Shown here one piece after another: positions 26,433 through 36,995 of a DNA stretch of 64,000 nucleotides (the first letter of the stretch is position 1; each line of letters starts with the position of its first letter). The translations under genes and the position numbers were made by a program. The notes beneath the pieces were generated by a model. That model did no database searches, was not told the origin of the DNA, and saw only the letters and a list, made by a program, of their open reading frames with translations. The stretch lies in contig NZ_SBFF01000003.1 in NCBI RefSeq assembly GCF_004151485.1, positions 248,001-312,000 of the forward strand. The letters run 5' to 3'. The DNA is from Sphingosinicella sp. CPCC 101087 (GTDB lineage Bacteria > Pseudomonadota > Alphaproteobacteria > Sphingomonadales > Sphingomonadaceae).

Positions 26433-28034
26433 CTAGTCTTCGCCGCGCTCCACGACGGCGATCACCACCGAATAGCGGCCGCTCTCGGGAGCGCGGTCGA
26501 GCGCCGACCGAAGCTGGCGGGCCAGCCCCGTGATGATCCGCTCGAAGCGGTCCGACAAGCCCGGGTCGCGGTGGCCGTCGCCGGCGAGGCTGTCCACCTC
26601 GATCGACAGTCGGGCACTTCCCGGGGCGCCGCCCTCCAGCATGATCGACACCAAAGCGGCGCCGCTCAGCATGCCGAATTCGGTGATCTCGGTGACCAGG
26701 AAGGCGACGGACACGGCCACGTCCTGCGTGACGTAATAGGGCCCTATGGCGAGCCGGATCTGCATTCCGGACGCGCCGGCCGGCGCGGTGGCGCGCAGGT
26801 TCGCGGCGAGCTCGGAAATGAGCGGTTTCAGCGCGACGCCGCGATTTTCCTCGAGCTCCGCATAATGATTGCGGTGAACGACCGCGAGCGCGTCGACGCG
26901 GCGCTGGATCGACGCATAAGCGGCTGCGGCCTCCTCGCTCGAGCTGCCGCGCGAGTGTAGGTTGAGCAGCGATGCCACCACCTGAAGATTGTTCTTCACC
27001 CGGTGGTGGACCTCGCGCACCAGCCGGGTCTGCCGCTCTACCGCTTCTTCGAGTTCCGCCTCATGCCGAGCAACGGTTCGGGTAACTTCGTCGAACGCCG
27101 CGCCCAATTCGCCGATCTCGCGGGCAGGCGACTTCAGCGCTGGAAGCTCCAGCGGGCGCTCCCCCGGGCGGTAGGAGGAGACGACGCGCTGGATCGTCGC
27201 CAGCGGCCGAAGAAGCTGCCAGTTCACGATCCACCACCCGATCAGGCCGGCGGCGATCCACATCATCACCGGCAGGAGGATCACGAGCACGTCGATGGGC
27301 CGGATCGGCACGGCGCCGAGCGTTATCCGGAGCATGAGCCGCCCATCCGCAATCGGTGCGGCGTCGCTCACCGTTCGAACGAAGGGAACTGGCCTATAGT
27401 CCTCGCGCAGGAGCATCCTGCGCCCCCCGCCGGTGAGTTCCAGGTTGAAGTCGGCACGCGTGCCCGGGATGTAGGAGAGGGTCCCCAGCGAATCGCGGCT
27501 GAATTCGGCGATGGCTTCGACCGTGCCATTCTCGTTGAACAAGGCCAGGTGAAGCGTCTGGCCGTCGCGGGAGATCTCGAAGCTCTGTCCGCTCTGGTCG
27601 GGACCTGCGGGTGTCGGCGGCGTGAAGCCCTCCGTGGCGCAGCGAAGCCGGCCGTTCGGCCCGTGCAGCGCATAGCGGCCCGGTGCCAGCTGGAGGCTCG
27701 CCAGCCGGATCAGAAGTCGTTCGCAAATGGGGCTGTCGGCGGGCGCGGCGGCCACGGCTGCGCTCGCGGCCCGCATCGTCCCGATGCTTCGCTCCAGCAG
27801 CTCGTCTAGTCGCTCGGCCTTGTCGTTCAGTCTCGCCAGTGTCTGCTCGGCGCGCTGAGCGCTGTTCTCGCGAGCGCTGTAGACCGAGGAGATAATGGCG
27901 ATGATGCCCAGCGGGAGAAGAGCGAGGCTCAAGATGAGCAACATCTTCGGGCCGCTTGCGAGCCCGCTCCAGCGCGTGCTCAGCCAGCCCGTTCGCTCGT
28001 CGCTCAATCCCTCGTCATTGCCGGATAGAGTCAA
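26433..28034 (-). CDS. PhyP/PhyK-like sensor kinase of the general stress response, degenerate ATPase domain
   Basis: About 533 residues. Two membrane helices (about 31-53 and 247-270) frame a periplasmic sensor domain; a HAMP-like linker and coil follow. The HisKA_2 box REVHHRVKNNLQVVASLLNL is intact. The ATPase domain looks broken: the usual N box is replaced by LVTEITEFGML, and no DxGxG or GLGL motif is visible near the end. This suggests a phosphatase or adaptor rather than an active kinase, in line with PhyP of Sphingomonas, known as a negative regulator of PhyR. It follows nepR by 11 bp. The start is a TTG at 28034; an internal ATG before the first helix is an alternative. Confidence 0.85.
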   Translation of the reverse strand: MTLSGNDEGLSDERTGWLSTRWSGLASGPKMLLILSLALLPLGIIAIISSVYSARENSAQRAEQTLARLNDKAERLDELLERSIGTMRAASAAVAAAPADSPICERLLIRLASLQLAPGRYALHGPNGRLRCATEGFTPPTPAGPDQSGQSFEISRDGQTLHLALFNENGTVEAIAEFSRDSLGTLSYIPGTRADFNLELTGGGRRMLLREDYRPVPFVRTVSDAAPIADGRLMLRITLGAVPIRPIDVLVILLPVMMWIAAGLIGWWIVNWQLLRPLATIQRVVSSYRPGERPLELPALKSPAREIGELGAAFDEVTRTVARHEAELEEAVERQTRLVREVHHRVKNNLQVVASLLNLHSRGSSSEEAAAAYASIQRRVDALAVVHRNHYAELEENRGVALKPLISELAANLRATAPAGASGMQIRLAIGPYYVTQDVAVSVAFLVTEITEFGMLSGAALVSIMLEGGAPGSARLSIEVDSLAGDGHRDPGLSDRFERIITGLARQLRSALDRAPESGRYSVVIAVVERGED

Positions 28035-28045
28035 GGGCCGCGGCC

Positions 28046-28246
28046 CTAGCCGAGCTTGCCGAGCAGATCGAGCATTTCCGGGGGTATGTCCTCCTCGACC
28101 ATCCGCTCGTAGGCGGAGCGGAGAGCGTCGCCGACTTCGCCGTCGGCCCGCTTCTTTGTTGTGCGGTGAGATGTCGTGATGGGCGGCTCGCTCTCGGATT
28201 GGGGTTTGCGCCGGCGACGGCCTTCCCGTTCGTCTTGAAAGCTCAA
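28046..28246 (-). CDS. nepR: Anti-sigma factor NepR
   Basis: 66 residues. The C-terminal core VGDALRSAYERMVEEDIPPE continuing MLDLLGKL is the NepR signature: two helices that clamp EcfG until phospho-PhyR takes NepR away. The N-terminus is basic and probably disordered. The start is taken as the TTG at 28246, with GAGGGG 9 bases upstream; there is no ATG or GTG in frame nearby. An EcfG-type promoter lies about 135 bp upstream (28381-28405), which would give feedback control. It heads an operon with the sensor kinase and is divergent from phyR. Confidence 0.85.
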   Translation of the reverse strand: MSFQDEREGRRRRKPQSESEPPITTSHRTTKKRADGEVGDALRSAYERMVEEDIPPEMLDLLGKLG

Positions 28247-28380
28247 GATCTCATACCCCTCACGGCCCGCAGCGCCGCGCCCGCAGCCTTGGTCCAGTTG
28301 CAAGATCAGCCCTCGTGCGCTGTCCCGCCGACAGTCATCGGTTATGGCGGACCCGCATAATGGCCCCGCGTCCCGATTGA

Positions 28381-28405
28381 AACAAAAAAGTCCCCCGATG
28401 GTTCC
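28381..28405 (-). promoter_or_regulatory. EcfG-type promoter upstream of nepR (GGAAC-N16-TGTT)
   Basis: On the minus strand GGAAC (28405-28401) is followed after 16 bases by TGTT (28384-28381), equal to GGAAC-N17-GTT, close to the EcfG consensus. It faces nepR and the sensor gene. Autoregulation of nepR by EcfG is common in alphaproteobacteria. Confidence 0.6.
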
Positions 28406-28535
28406 ACCCTCATGCGAGGACGGGGGCGGGGCTCTTTTTGCGCCGTTTCCGGACACGTTCATCCTCGTCTATCGGGCTTGCATTGGGGCGTCTCGTACTC
28501 AATAGCTCGAAGGAACCGCAAAAGGAGTCTCTGGA

Positions 28536-29330
28536 ATGTCGCTCGGTGACGAACTGAAGCCGCATCTTCCCTTTCTACGCCGCTATGCGCGGGCCCTGAC
28601 AGGCAGTCAGACCCATGGCGATAATTTCGTTCGAGCGACGCTTGAGGCCATCGTCGCGGCGCCGGAGGCGTTTCCGCGGGACGTCGATCCGCGGCTCGGC
28701 CTCTACCGGACCTTTCACGCCATCTGGTCCTCGGCCAACATCGAGGAGCAGCCCGGCCACCGGGACATGAACGATTCGGAAGGCATCGCCCAGGCGCGGC
28801 TTTCCCGGATCACGCCGCTGTCGCGCCAGGCGCTCCTGCTCACGGCCATGGAGGGCTTCACGCCCGAAGACGCCGGCTTCCTTATCGGCGCCGCGCCGGA
28901 CGAGGTGGAGAACCTGGTTGCCGAGGCGCTGACCGAAATCGAGCGGCAGACCCGGGCCGAGGTGCTGATCATCGAAGACGAGCCGATCATCGCCATGGAC
29001 ATCGAGACCATCGTGCGGGACCTCGGTCATACCGTCACCGGCGTGGCAGTCACCCGCGATGAGGCCGTCCAGCAGGCGATGGCCCGCAGGCCGAGCCTGG
29101 TCCTCGCCGATATCCAGCTGGCCGACGACAGCTCGGGCATCGACGCAGTCAAGGACATATTGCAGCAGTTCAAAGTCCCGGTGATCTTCATCACCGCCTT
29201 CCCCGAGCGCCTGCTCACCGGAGAGCGTCCGGAGCCCACCTTCCTCATCACCAAGCCGTTCCAGCGCTCGACCGTCAAGGCGCAGATCGCCCAGGCATTG
29301 TTCTTCGACACGGCCACGGTTCCCGCCTGA
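28536..29330 (+). CDS. phyR: General stress response anti-anti-sigma regulator PhyR
   Basis: 264 residues in the unique PhyR layout: an EcfG-like sigma domain at about 1-135 (LPFLRRYARALTGSQTHGDN; LSRQALLLTAMEGFTPEDAG) and a receiver at about 141-260 (VLIIEDEPIIAMDIE, phospho-acceptor Asp192 in LADIQLADDSSG, Lys in LITKPFQ). When phosphorylated, the sigma mimic binds NepR and frees EcfG. AAAGGAG lies upstream of the ATG. It is divergent from nepR and followed by a small membrane peptide and ecfG. Confidence 0.97.
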   Translation: MSLGDELKPHLPFLRRYARALTGSQTHGDNFVRATLEAIVAAPEAFPRDVDPRLGLYRTFHAIWSSANIEEQPGHRDMNDSEGIAQARLSRITPLSRQALLLTAMEGFTPEDAGFLIGAAPDEVENLVAEALTEIERQTRAEVLIIEDEPIIAMDIETIVRDLGHTVTGVAVTRDEAVQQAMARRPSLVLADIQLADDSSGIDAVKDILQQFKVPVIFITAFPERLLTGERPEPTFLITKPFQRSTVKAQIAQALFFDTATVPA

Positions 29331-29334
29331 ATGC

Positions 29335-29359
29335 GGAACCGGCGTGCAGGGCGCGCGTT
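29335..29359 (+). promoter_or_regulatory. EcfG-type promoter (GGAAC-N16-CGTT)
   Basis: GGAAC at 29335-29339 and CGTT at 29356-29359 with a 16-base spacer: a perfect consensus match just after the phyR stop. It would drive the small membrane peptide at 29404 and ecfG, closing a positive loop on EcfG. Confidence 0.7.
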
Positions 29360-29403
29360 CCTCAACTGAAACGAATGGAACCGAAGGGACAGCGGCGGCG
29401 AGA

Positions 29404-29541
29404 ATGGACGAAGATCCCGAGCATATCACTACGACCGAAGCCCGGGCGGGTACGACTCCCCACATGACTCGTTACGTGCTCGTGTGGGGTATCGGCCTTG
29501 TCGTCGTCGCCTTCCTTATCCTGTTGTTTATCTGGCGTTGA
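29404..29541 (+). CDS. Single-helix membrane peptide in the stress locus
   Basis: 45 residues: an acidic N-terminal part (MDEDPEHITTTEARAGTTPH) and one membrane helix (VLVWGIGLVVVAFLILLFIW). No known family. It lies between phyR and ecfG, 45 bp after a perfect EcfG-type promoter, so it is probably a stress-induced inner-membrane peptide. Its ribosome site is modest (GGCGAGA). Confidence 0.65.
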   Translation: MDEDPEHITTTEARAGTTPHMTRYVLVWGIGLVVVAFLILLFIWR

Positions 29542-29623
29542 AACCTATCTTGAACGGCGCAACGATGCCCTCCGGCATCGCATTGCAGCCGTCGTCGCGT
29601 CGTGTATCGGAGGGGCTTGGTTG

Positions 29624-30286
29624 ATGGTGGGCGGCAGGCCTGCAGTGCACGAAAAGGGCCGAGGCGACGGGGCGGAAACCGTTCCGCTGTCGGATCCCGA
29701 GTTTAAGGATCAGCTCGCCCAGGTCATTCCGCACCTGCGCGCCTTCGGGCGTTCGCTCTCGGGCAGCAGAGACCTCGCCGACGACTTGGTTCAGGAGACC
29801 CTGCTCAAGGCATGGGCGGCGCGCAAGCGCTTCCAGGCGGGCACCAACATGCGCGCCTGGACCTTCATCATCCTGAGGAACCTCTTCCTCTCCCAAATGC
29901 GCCGCGCTCGGTTCAAGGGCGAATGGGACGAGATAACGGCCTCGAAGCTGCTGGCGGCCCCGGCGAGCCAGGACCGCCATATTGAGCTTTCGGACATGCA
30001 AAGGGCACTTCTCCATCTGCCGCAGCCTCAACGCGAGGCGCTGATCCTGGTCGGGGCCGGCGGCTTCGCTTATGAGGAAGCGGCGGAGATTTGCGGCTGC
30101 GCGGTCGGTACGATCAAGAGCCGTGTCGCCCGCGGTCGCGTCGCGCTGGAGGCGCTGATGACCGAGGGCAAGCTGCCGTCGCGCCGGGAGCATGTGACCG
30201 GGGAAGCGTCGGCTCTCCAGAGCATCATGAGCGAGGTGGACGAACTCAGTCGGGACCGCGACCCGGAAGCGCGCGGCGAGCCATGA
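29624..30286 (+). CDS. ecfG: General stress sigma factor EcfG
   Basis: 220 residues with the sigma2 (ADDLVQETLLKAWAARKRFQ; MRAWTFIILRNLFLSQMRR) and sigma4 (LPQPQREALILVGAGGFAYE; CAVGTIKSRVARGRVALEAL) regions of ECF15/EcfG. The ATG at 29624 follows a GGAGGGG; an upstream in-frame extension looks non-coding. It directs stress genes from GGAAC-N16-CGTT promoters and is held by NepR. It converges on a second NepR-like gene whose stop is 3 bp away. Confidence 0.94.
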   Translation: MVGGRPAVHEKGRGDGAETVPLSDPEFKDQLAQVIPHLRAFGRSLSGSRDLADDLVQETLLKAWAARKRFQAGTNMRAWTFIILRNLFLSQMRRARFKGEWDEITASKLLAAPASQDRHIELSDMQRALLHLPQPQREALILVGAGGFAYEEAAEICGCAVGTIKSRVARGRVALEALMTEGKLPSRREHVTGEASALQSIMSEVDELSRDRDPEARGEP

Positions 30287-30289
30287 GCT

Positions 30290-30469
30290 TCACTTCAGCT
30301 GATCGAGCAGGTCTTCGAATTTCCTGAGCGACCGCGTTTCCGAATCCATGAGAAAGGCGTGCCGAAGGGCATCGCCGACGCCGGCATGGACGGTGGGCGG
30401 AGCCACCTTCACGAAACGGCGGGCGGACCAGTGCGACAAGGCTTCTCTGCTCGAATTCTGCTTTTCCAC
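30290..30469 (-). CDS. Second NepR-like anti-sigma protein
   Basis: 59 residues, read leftward from a GTG at 30469 with an in-frame stop just before it, so this is nearly the only possible start. The C-terminal core VGDALRHAFLMDSETRSLRK continuing FEDLLDQL aligns without gaps over 28 positions with the NepR at 28046, with 12 identities (VGDALR, A, E, DLL, L). The Pro-Pro of the first NepR is missing. The ribosome site is weak. It is convergent with ecfG and divergent from glnE (75 bp). It may be a second brake on EcfG or act on another sigma factor. Confidence 0.7.
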   Translation of the reverse strand: MEKQNSSREALSHWSARRFVKVAPPTVHAGVGDALRHAFLMDSETRSLRKFEDLLDQLK

Positions 30470-30544
30470 GAGGCATTAACGTACACTATTGGCGACGGTT
30501 GCAAATGTTGCGCCGGGTGAACGAAGCAGGACCGTTTATGTGAC

Positions 30545-33244
<2,700 letters not shown>

Positions 33245-33245
33245 G

Positions 33246-33710
33246 ATGCTGAACGAAGGCGATCGGGTGCCGGACGTGAAGCTTGTCGGAATGGATGGGG
33301 AGACGGTCAATCCGGCCGACTTCCGCGGCAACAAGCTGGTGATCTACTTCTATCCCAAGGACGACACGTCGGGCTGCACGCGCGAGGCGCAGGATTTCAC
33401 CGCCCTTGCCGACGAGTTCGAGAAAGTGGGCACATGGATCCTGGGAGTCTCCAAGGATAGTCCTGCCAGTCACGCCCGCTTTGCCGGAAAATATGATCTG
33501 AAGGTTCGGCTGGCGAGCGATGTGGACGGATCCGCCTGCGAGGCGTTCGGCACTTGGACCGAGAAGAGCATGTATGGCCGGAAATATATGGGTATCGAGC
33601 GGGCGACTTTCCTCGTCGGCCGCGACGGAACGATCTTCCGGATTTGGCGCAAGGTGAAGGTGCCCGGACATGCCGAGGCGGTTTTGGCAGCGGCCCGAGA
33701 GCTCCCCTGA
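33246..33710 (+). CDS. bcp: Thioredoxin-dependent peroxiredoxin Bcp
   Basis: 154 residues. The peroxidatic Cys44 lies in YFYPKDDTSGCTREAQDF, the BCP/PrxQ signature. A second Cys in GSACEAFG is not at the usual CxxxxC resolving position, so this may be a 1-Cys or atypical form. It reduces peroxides in the cytoplasm. The start at 33246 is one base after glnE (ribosome site GGAGGG), suggesting one transcript. Confidence 0.95.
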   Translation: MLNEGDRVPDVKLVGMDGETVNPADFRGNKLVIYFYPKDDTSGCTREAQDFTALADEFEKVGTWILGVSKDSPASHARFAGKYDLKVRLASDVDGSACEAFGTWTEKSMYGRKYMGIERATFLVGRDGTIFRIWRKVKVPGHAEAVLAAARELP

Positions 33711-33765
33711 CCGAAAGGTCGGTGCGGAGAAGGAACGGCGGCTTCGACATCTCGTTTTCAGGGGC

Positions 33766-34326
33766 ATGACGAGCCCTTTCACCTTGGCTGCCCTGTGCGC
33801 CTCCCTGCTGGTCGGAGTGGCCACCGGCATCCATCTCGGCGAGAGTGCGGTCGCGATGATCGATCCGGTCCACTTCCAGGGTCCGGCGCTCCATCCGCGC
33901 GATCGGGGCGCAGCGATCGACGAACCGGCCCGGCTGGTGCCGCGGCCGGCCGCGCCTCAACCTTATGGCTGGGACCAGGGCTATGCAGCGCGCGCCGCCG
34001 TTTGCGGCGATTGCGACGTCTGGGACGGCCCGGAAGCGGAGGTCTATTCGGCGGCCGTCCCTTATTTCGGCGAGGACGAAGTATCCGCCGAAGTGCCCGC
34101 CGGGCCGAGGGAGGACGAGGCCGAGAGCGTCCGCCAGATCTCCGAACGGCCTGACCTATATGCCGGCCGGGAGGAACCGCCGGAGCGAAACATCGAGCCT
34201 TACGCGTATTTTCCGCTGGGCTATGAGGAAGGCGTCTTCGGCGCTCCGCTTGCCGAAGAGAGGCCGGCGCCGGAGGATCCTCGCTCGCAGGACGAATTTC
34301 GTTCCGAGGATGTCTATCGCTACTGA
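33766..34326 (+). CDS. Hypothetical exported protein
   Basis: 186 residues. MTSPFTLAALCASLLVGVAT gives a hydrophobic N-terminus, a signal or anchor. The rest is acidic, Pro-rich and low in order, with AVCGDCDVWDGPE in the middle and DPRSQDEFRSEDVYRY at the end. No family is recognised. It lies 55 bp after bcp in the same direction. Confidence 0.65.
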   Translation: MTSPFTLAALCASLLVGVATGIHLGESAVAMIDPVHFQGPALHPRDRGAAIDEPARLVPRPAAPQPYGWDQGYAARAAVCGDCDVWDGPEAEVYSAAVPYFGEDEVSAEVPAGPREDEAESVRQISERPDLYAGREEPPERNIEPYAYFPLGYEEGVFGAPLAEERPAPEDPRSQDEFRSEDVYRY

Positions 34327-34364
34327 TCTGCCCCGTCCGTGATCGGGGCGCGGAAGGAGCATGC

Positions 34365-35168
34365 GTGCGATCCATTGCCGATGCCTGTCGCGGAGTGCTG
34401 CTCGCCGCCGAGCCGCGCGCCAAGGTGAAGGCAGCGCGCGACGCCGCCCGCGCCTGGAAGTCGGGGGCGCTGGGACACGCTTTCGGCCTCGCCATGCCGG
34501 ATCGCCCGGGCCGTCCGGCGCGTCCGGAGCTGTTGCCGCCGTCGTGCATGCCGAAAAGGGGAAAGGCCGGGTCCGAGCGGAGCCGCATCGCTCTGCTCCA
34601 TGCTCTGGCTCATATCGAGTTCGTGGCCATCGACTTGGCTTTCGACCTGATCGGCCGCTTCGGGGAGGGATTCCCCAGGGCGTTTGTCGATGACTGGGTT
34701 TCGGTCGGCGCGGACGAGGCGATGCATTTCGCCCTGCTCGATCGGCGACTGAGGACGCTCGGCTCCGGCTACGGCGCCTTGCCGGCGCACGACGGTCTAT
34801 GGGAAGCGGCCGAAGCGACATCGGCCGACCCGCTGGCGCGGTTGGCGGTCGTTCCGATGGTCTTGGAAGCACGGGGGCTCGACGTCACGCCTGCGACCGT
34901 GGCGGCGCTGGACAAAGCGGGCGATGGCCGGTCGGCGGCCATCCTGCGACGGATCTATTCCGACGAGATCAGGCATGTCGCGGCAGGCACGCACTGGTTC
35001 CGTTTCGGCTGCGAAGCGCAGGAATTCGAGGCCGTTTCGCATTGGCAACGACTGATTCGGACTCACTTTCGCGGCAGTCTGAAGCCGCCGTTCAACGGTT
35101 CAGCGCGCGACCAAGCCGGTCTATCCCGCGATTTCTACGAGGGGCTTGCCCCGGTTGGATTTGCTTAA
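34365..35168 (+). CDS. DUF455 ferritin-like protein
   Basis: 267 residues. Paired acidic/His motifs LAHIEFVAIDLAFD, GADEAMHFALLDRRL, LEARGLDVTPATV and SDEIRHVAAGTHWF are those of the DUF455 ferritin-like four-helix family, which probably binds two metals; the reaction is unknown. The start is the GTG at 34365 (AAGGAG 6 bases up). An ATG four bases earlier is in another frame. A short GGGC-GAAA-GCCC stem with a T run about 60 bp after the stop may be a terminator. Confidence 0.85.
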   Translation: MRSIADACRGVLLAAEPRAKVKAARDAARAWKSGALGHAFGLAMPDRPGRPARPELLPPSCMPKRGKAGSERSRIALLHALAHIEFVAIDLAFDLIGRFGEGFPRAFVDDWVSVGADEAMHFALLDRRLRTLGSGYGALPAHDGLWEAAEATSADPLARLAVVPMVLEARGLDVTPATVAALDKAGDGRSAAILRRIYSDEIRHVAAGTHWFRFGCEAQEFEAVSHWQRLIRTHFRGSLKPPFNGSARDQAGLSRDFYEGLAPVGFA

Positions 35169-35293
35169 CAATCTCCGGCCACACGCACGGGGTGGGCACC
35201 TTCCGGCGTCTTGAGCGGGGCGAAAGCCCAGATTTTTTGAGTTTGCGGTCGCCGTGCGTGGCCGTGCCGACTCTGACGAGTCGACCGGGGAAA

Positions 35294-36430
35294 ATGATGA
35301 CGGATATTATTCAGGGAACTAACGCAGGCCTGTTCGCCAGGTTCCCCAATATCTTCAAGCCACGCGATATATTCCTTCACGACGGCAAGAGCTTGCGCCG
35401 CTTCACGATCGCGCCGCGGGTTCAGATGGCCGCGGCCTTCGTGGCGCTCGTCCTTTTCGCCTGGTCCGCTTTCGCGACCTTTCAGGCCATCGCTCTGATG
35501 AACGGCGACGTCGCCCATATGCAGGCGCGGCTGGCCCGGATGGAAGCCGATGTCGAGACGATGCGCACCCAGACACGCAACCATGCCGCGCTGCTGGAGC
35601 GTCGGCAGGCGTTCCTCGCCCAGGTCCTTTCCGGCGAGGCGAAAGCCGACGAGCTTGCGGCCCTGCTTCCCAGGCAGGAGCAGTTCCCGCACAATCCGTT
35701 GTCGCAATCCTATGCGCAGATCGACGGCATGCAGCAGGCGCTGGCCGAGCGTGCGCAGAATGCGGCTGTCGAACGCTATCAGGCCGCCGCTCAGGCGCTG
35801 CGCCGGCTCGGCGTCAATCCTTCGCGCTTCCACTCGGCCGGCGCCGTCGGCGGCCCGTTCGAGGCCGTCGATGCCGACAATGCCGATCCGCGCTTTCGTG
35901 AGCTCTTCGTCAGCTGGCGCAAGCTCGAGCAGCTCGAGCAGGGCGTGACAGCCATCCCGTCGGCGCGGCCCCTGCGGACTTCATCCAACTTCACCAGCGG
36001 CTTCGGCGTTCGTTCCGACCCGTTCCGCGGCCGGGCCGCGATGCACGGCGGCGTCGATCTTGCCGGCCCGGTCGGCACGCCCATCTATGCGACCGCCGAC
36101 GGCATCGTTGCCCGCTCCGAATGGAATAGCGGCGGATACGGCAATCTCGTCGAGATCAATCACGGCCAGGGTATCCAGACCCGCTACGGGCACCTTTCTC
36201 GGCTCGTCGCCCGAGCCGGCCAGCGCGTTCGCCGTGGCGACCTGATCGGGCTGATGGGCTCGACCGGTCGCTCGACCGGCAGCCATCTTCATTACGAAGT
36301 CCGGATCGACGGCCGTGCGGTCAACCCGATACCCTTCATGCAGTCGAACGACGTTCTCGTCGCGCTGCAGGAGCGCGTGGAGCGCAATCCCTCCGTCGCC
36401 GTCGGCGGGCCGACCAGCGGGGCGCGCTGA
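35294..36430 (+). CDS. M23 family (LytM) peptidase, membrane anchored
   Basis: 378 residues. A cytoplasmic start is followed by one membrane helix at about 44-66 (MAAAFVALVLFAWSAFATF), a coiled-coil region (about 72-180), and a C-terminal M23 domain. The zinc ligands are in AMHGGVDLAGP and GSHLHYEVR, and YGHLSRL supplies the remaining His, so it should be active. Such enzymes cut peptidoglycan cross-links. The ATG at 35294 (GGGGAAA upstream) is preferred to upstream in-frame codons that read through non-coding DNA. Confidence 0.92.
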   Translation: MMTDIIQGTNAGLFARFPNIFKPRDIFLHDGKSLRRFTIAPRVQMAAAFVALVLFAWSAFATFQAIALMNGDVAHMQARLARMEADVETMRTQTRNHAALLERRQAFLAQVLSGEAKADELAALLPRQEQFPHNPLSQSYAQIDGMQQALAERAQNAAVERYQAAAQALRRLGVNPSRFHSAGAVGGPFEAVDADNADPRFRELFVSWRKLEQLEQGVTAIPSARPLRTSSNFTSGFGVRSDPFRGRAAMHGGVDLAGPVGTPIYATADGIVARSEWNSGGYGNLVEINHGQGIQTRYGHLSRLVARAGQRVRRGDLIGLMGSTGRSTGSHLHYEVRIDGRAVNPIPFMQSNDVLVALQERVERNPSVAVGGPTSGAR

Positions 36431-36470
36431 GCCCTGGGCGCCCGGCCGCAAGGCCAGGGCGTCTATCTCC

Positions 36471-36995
36471 TCATGATCGCCAGGCCGCCTTGGCCTCGTT
36501 CGGACTCCCGGCGGTCTGACCTTCCTTCAGTCGCCGCCACCTTTCCTGGGCTTCGGCCGGCCACATCGCCTTCGCTGAATAGAATTCCGGGACGGACGGT
36601 ACGTCTTCGGGCAGGACCATCCAGGGCAGCATCGTCGAGGTAAAGATATGGACGTCCGGTGGGATCCGCCCCGGCTCGTCCAACGTGCCGACTCGGACGA
36701 AGCGGACCTTCGGGCCGGCGCTCGGATAGGTGCTCCAAAGCGCCACCTTGCAGCATGGGCAGCGATGGATCGTCTGCAGCTTGCCGCTGGTCCCGGTCAC
36801 CGGGACGGATTCCGGCTCTCCGGCCAGCGTTTCGATTCGGTCCGCCTCGATGAGCGCGTTGAGCGCGAACGCGCTGCCGCTCAGGCGCTGGCATTCGGTG
36901 CAATGGCAGGCATGGACGAACATCGGCGCGCTCGTCATGCGGTAACGCACCTCGCCGCAGGCACAGCGGCCCGGATAACCGGCATCTTCGGTCAT
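36471..36995 (-). CDS. GFA-domain (CENP-V/GFA family) protein
   Basis: 174 residues. Zinc-binding Cys pattern: Cys11 and 13 (GRCACGEVRYR), Cys30, 32 and 35 (HACHCTECQRLSGSAF), and HRCPCCKVALW later, as in the GFA family named after glutathione-dependent formaldehyde-activating enzyme. Most family members have no proven activity, so the substrate is open. The ATG at 36995 has AGGAGG 8 bases upstream. It converges on the M23 gene. Confidence 0.88.
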   Translation of the reverse strand: MTEDAGYPGRCACGEVRYRMTSAPMFVHACHCTECQRLSGSAFALNALIEADRIETLAGEPESVPVTGTSGKLQTIHRCPCCKVALWSTYPSAGPKVRFVRVGTLDEPGRIPPDVHIFTSTMLPWMVLPEDVPSVPEFYSAKAMWPAEAQERWRRLKEGQTAGSPNEAKAAWRS

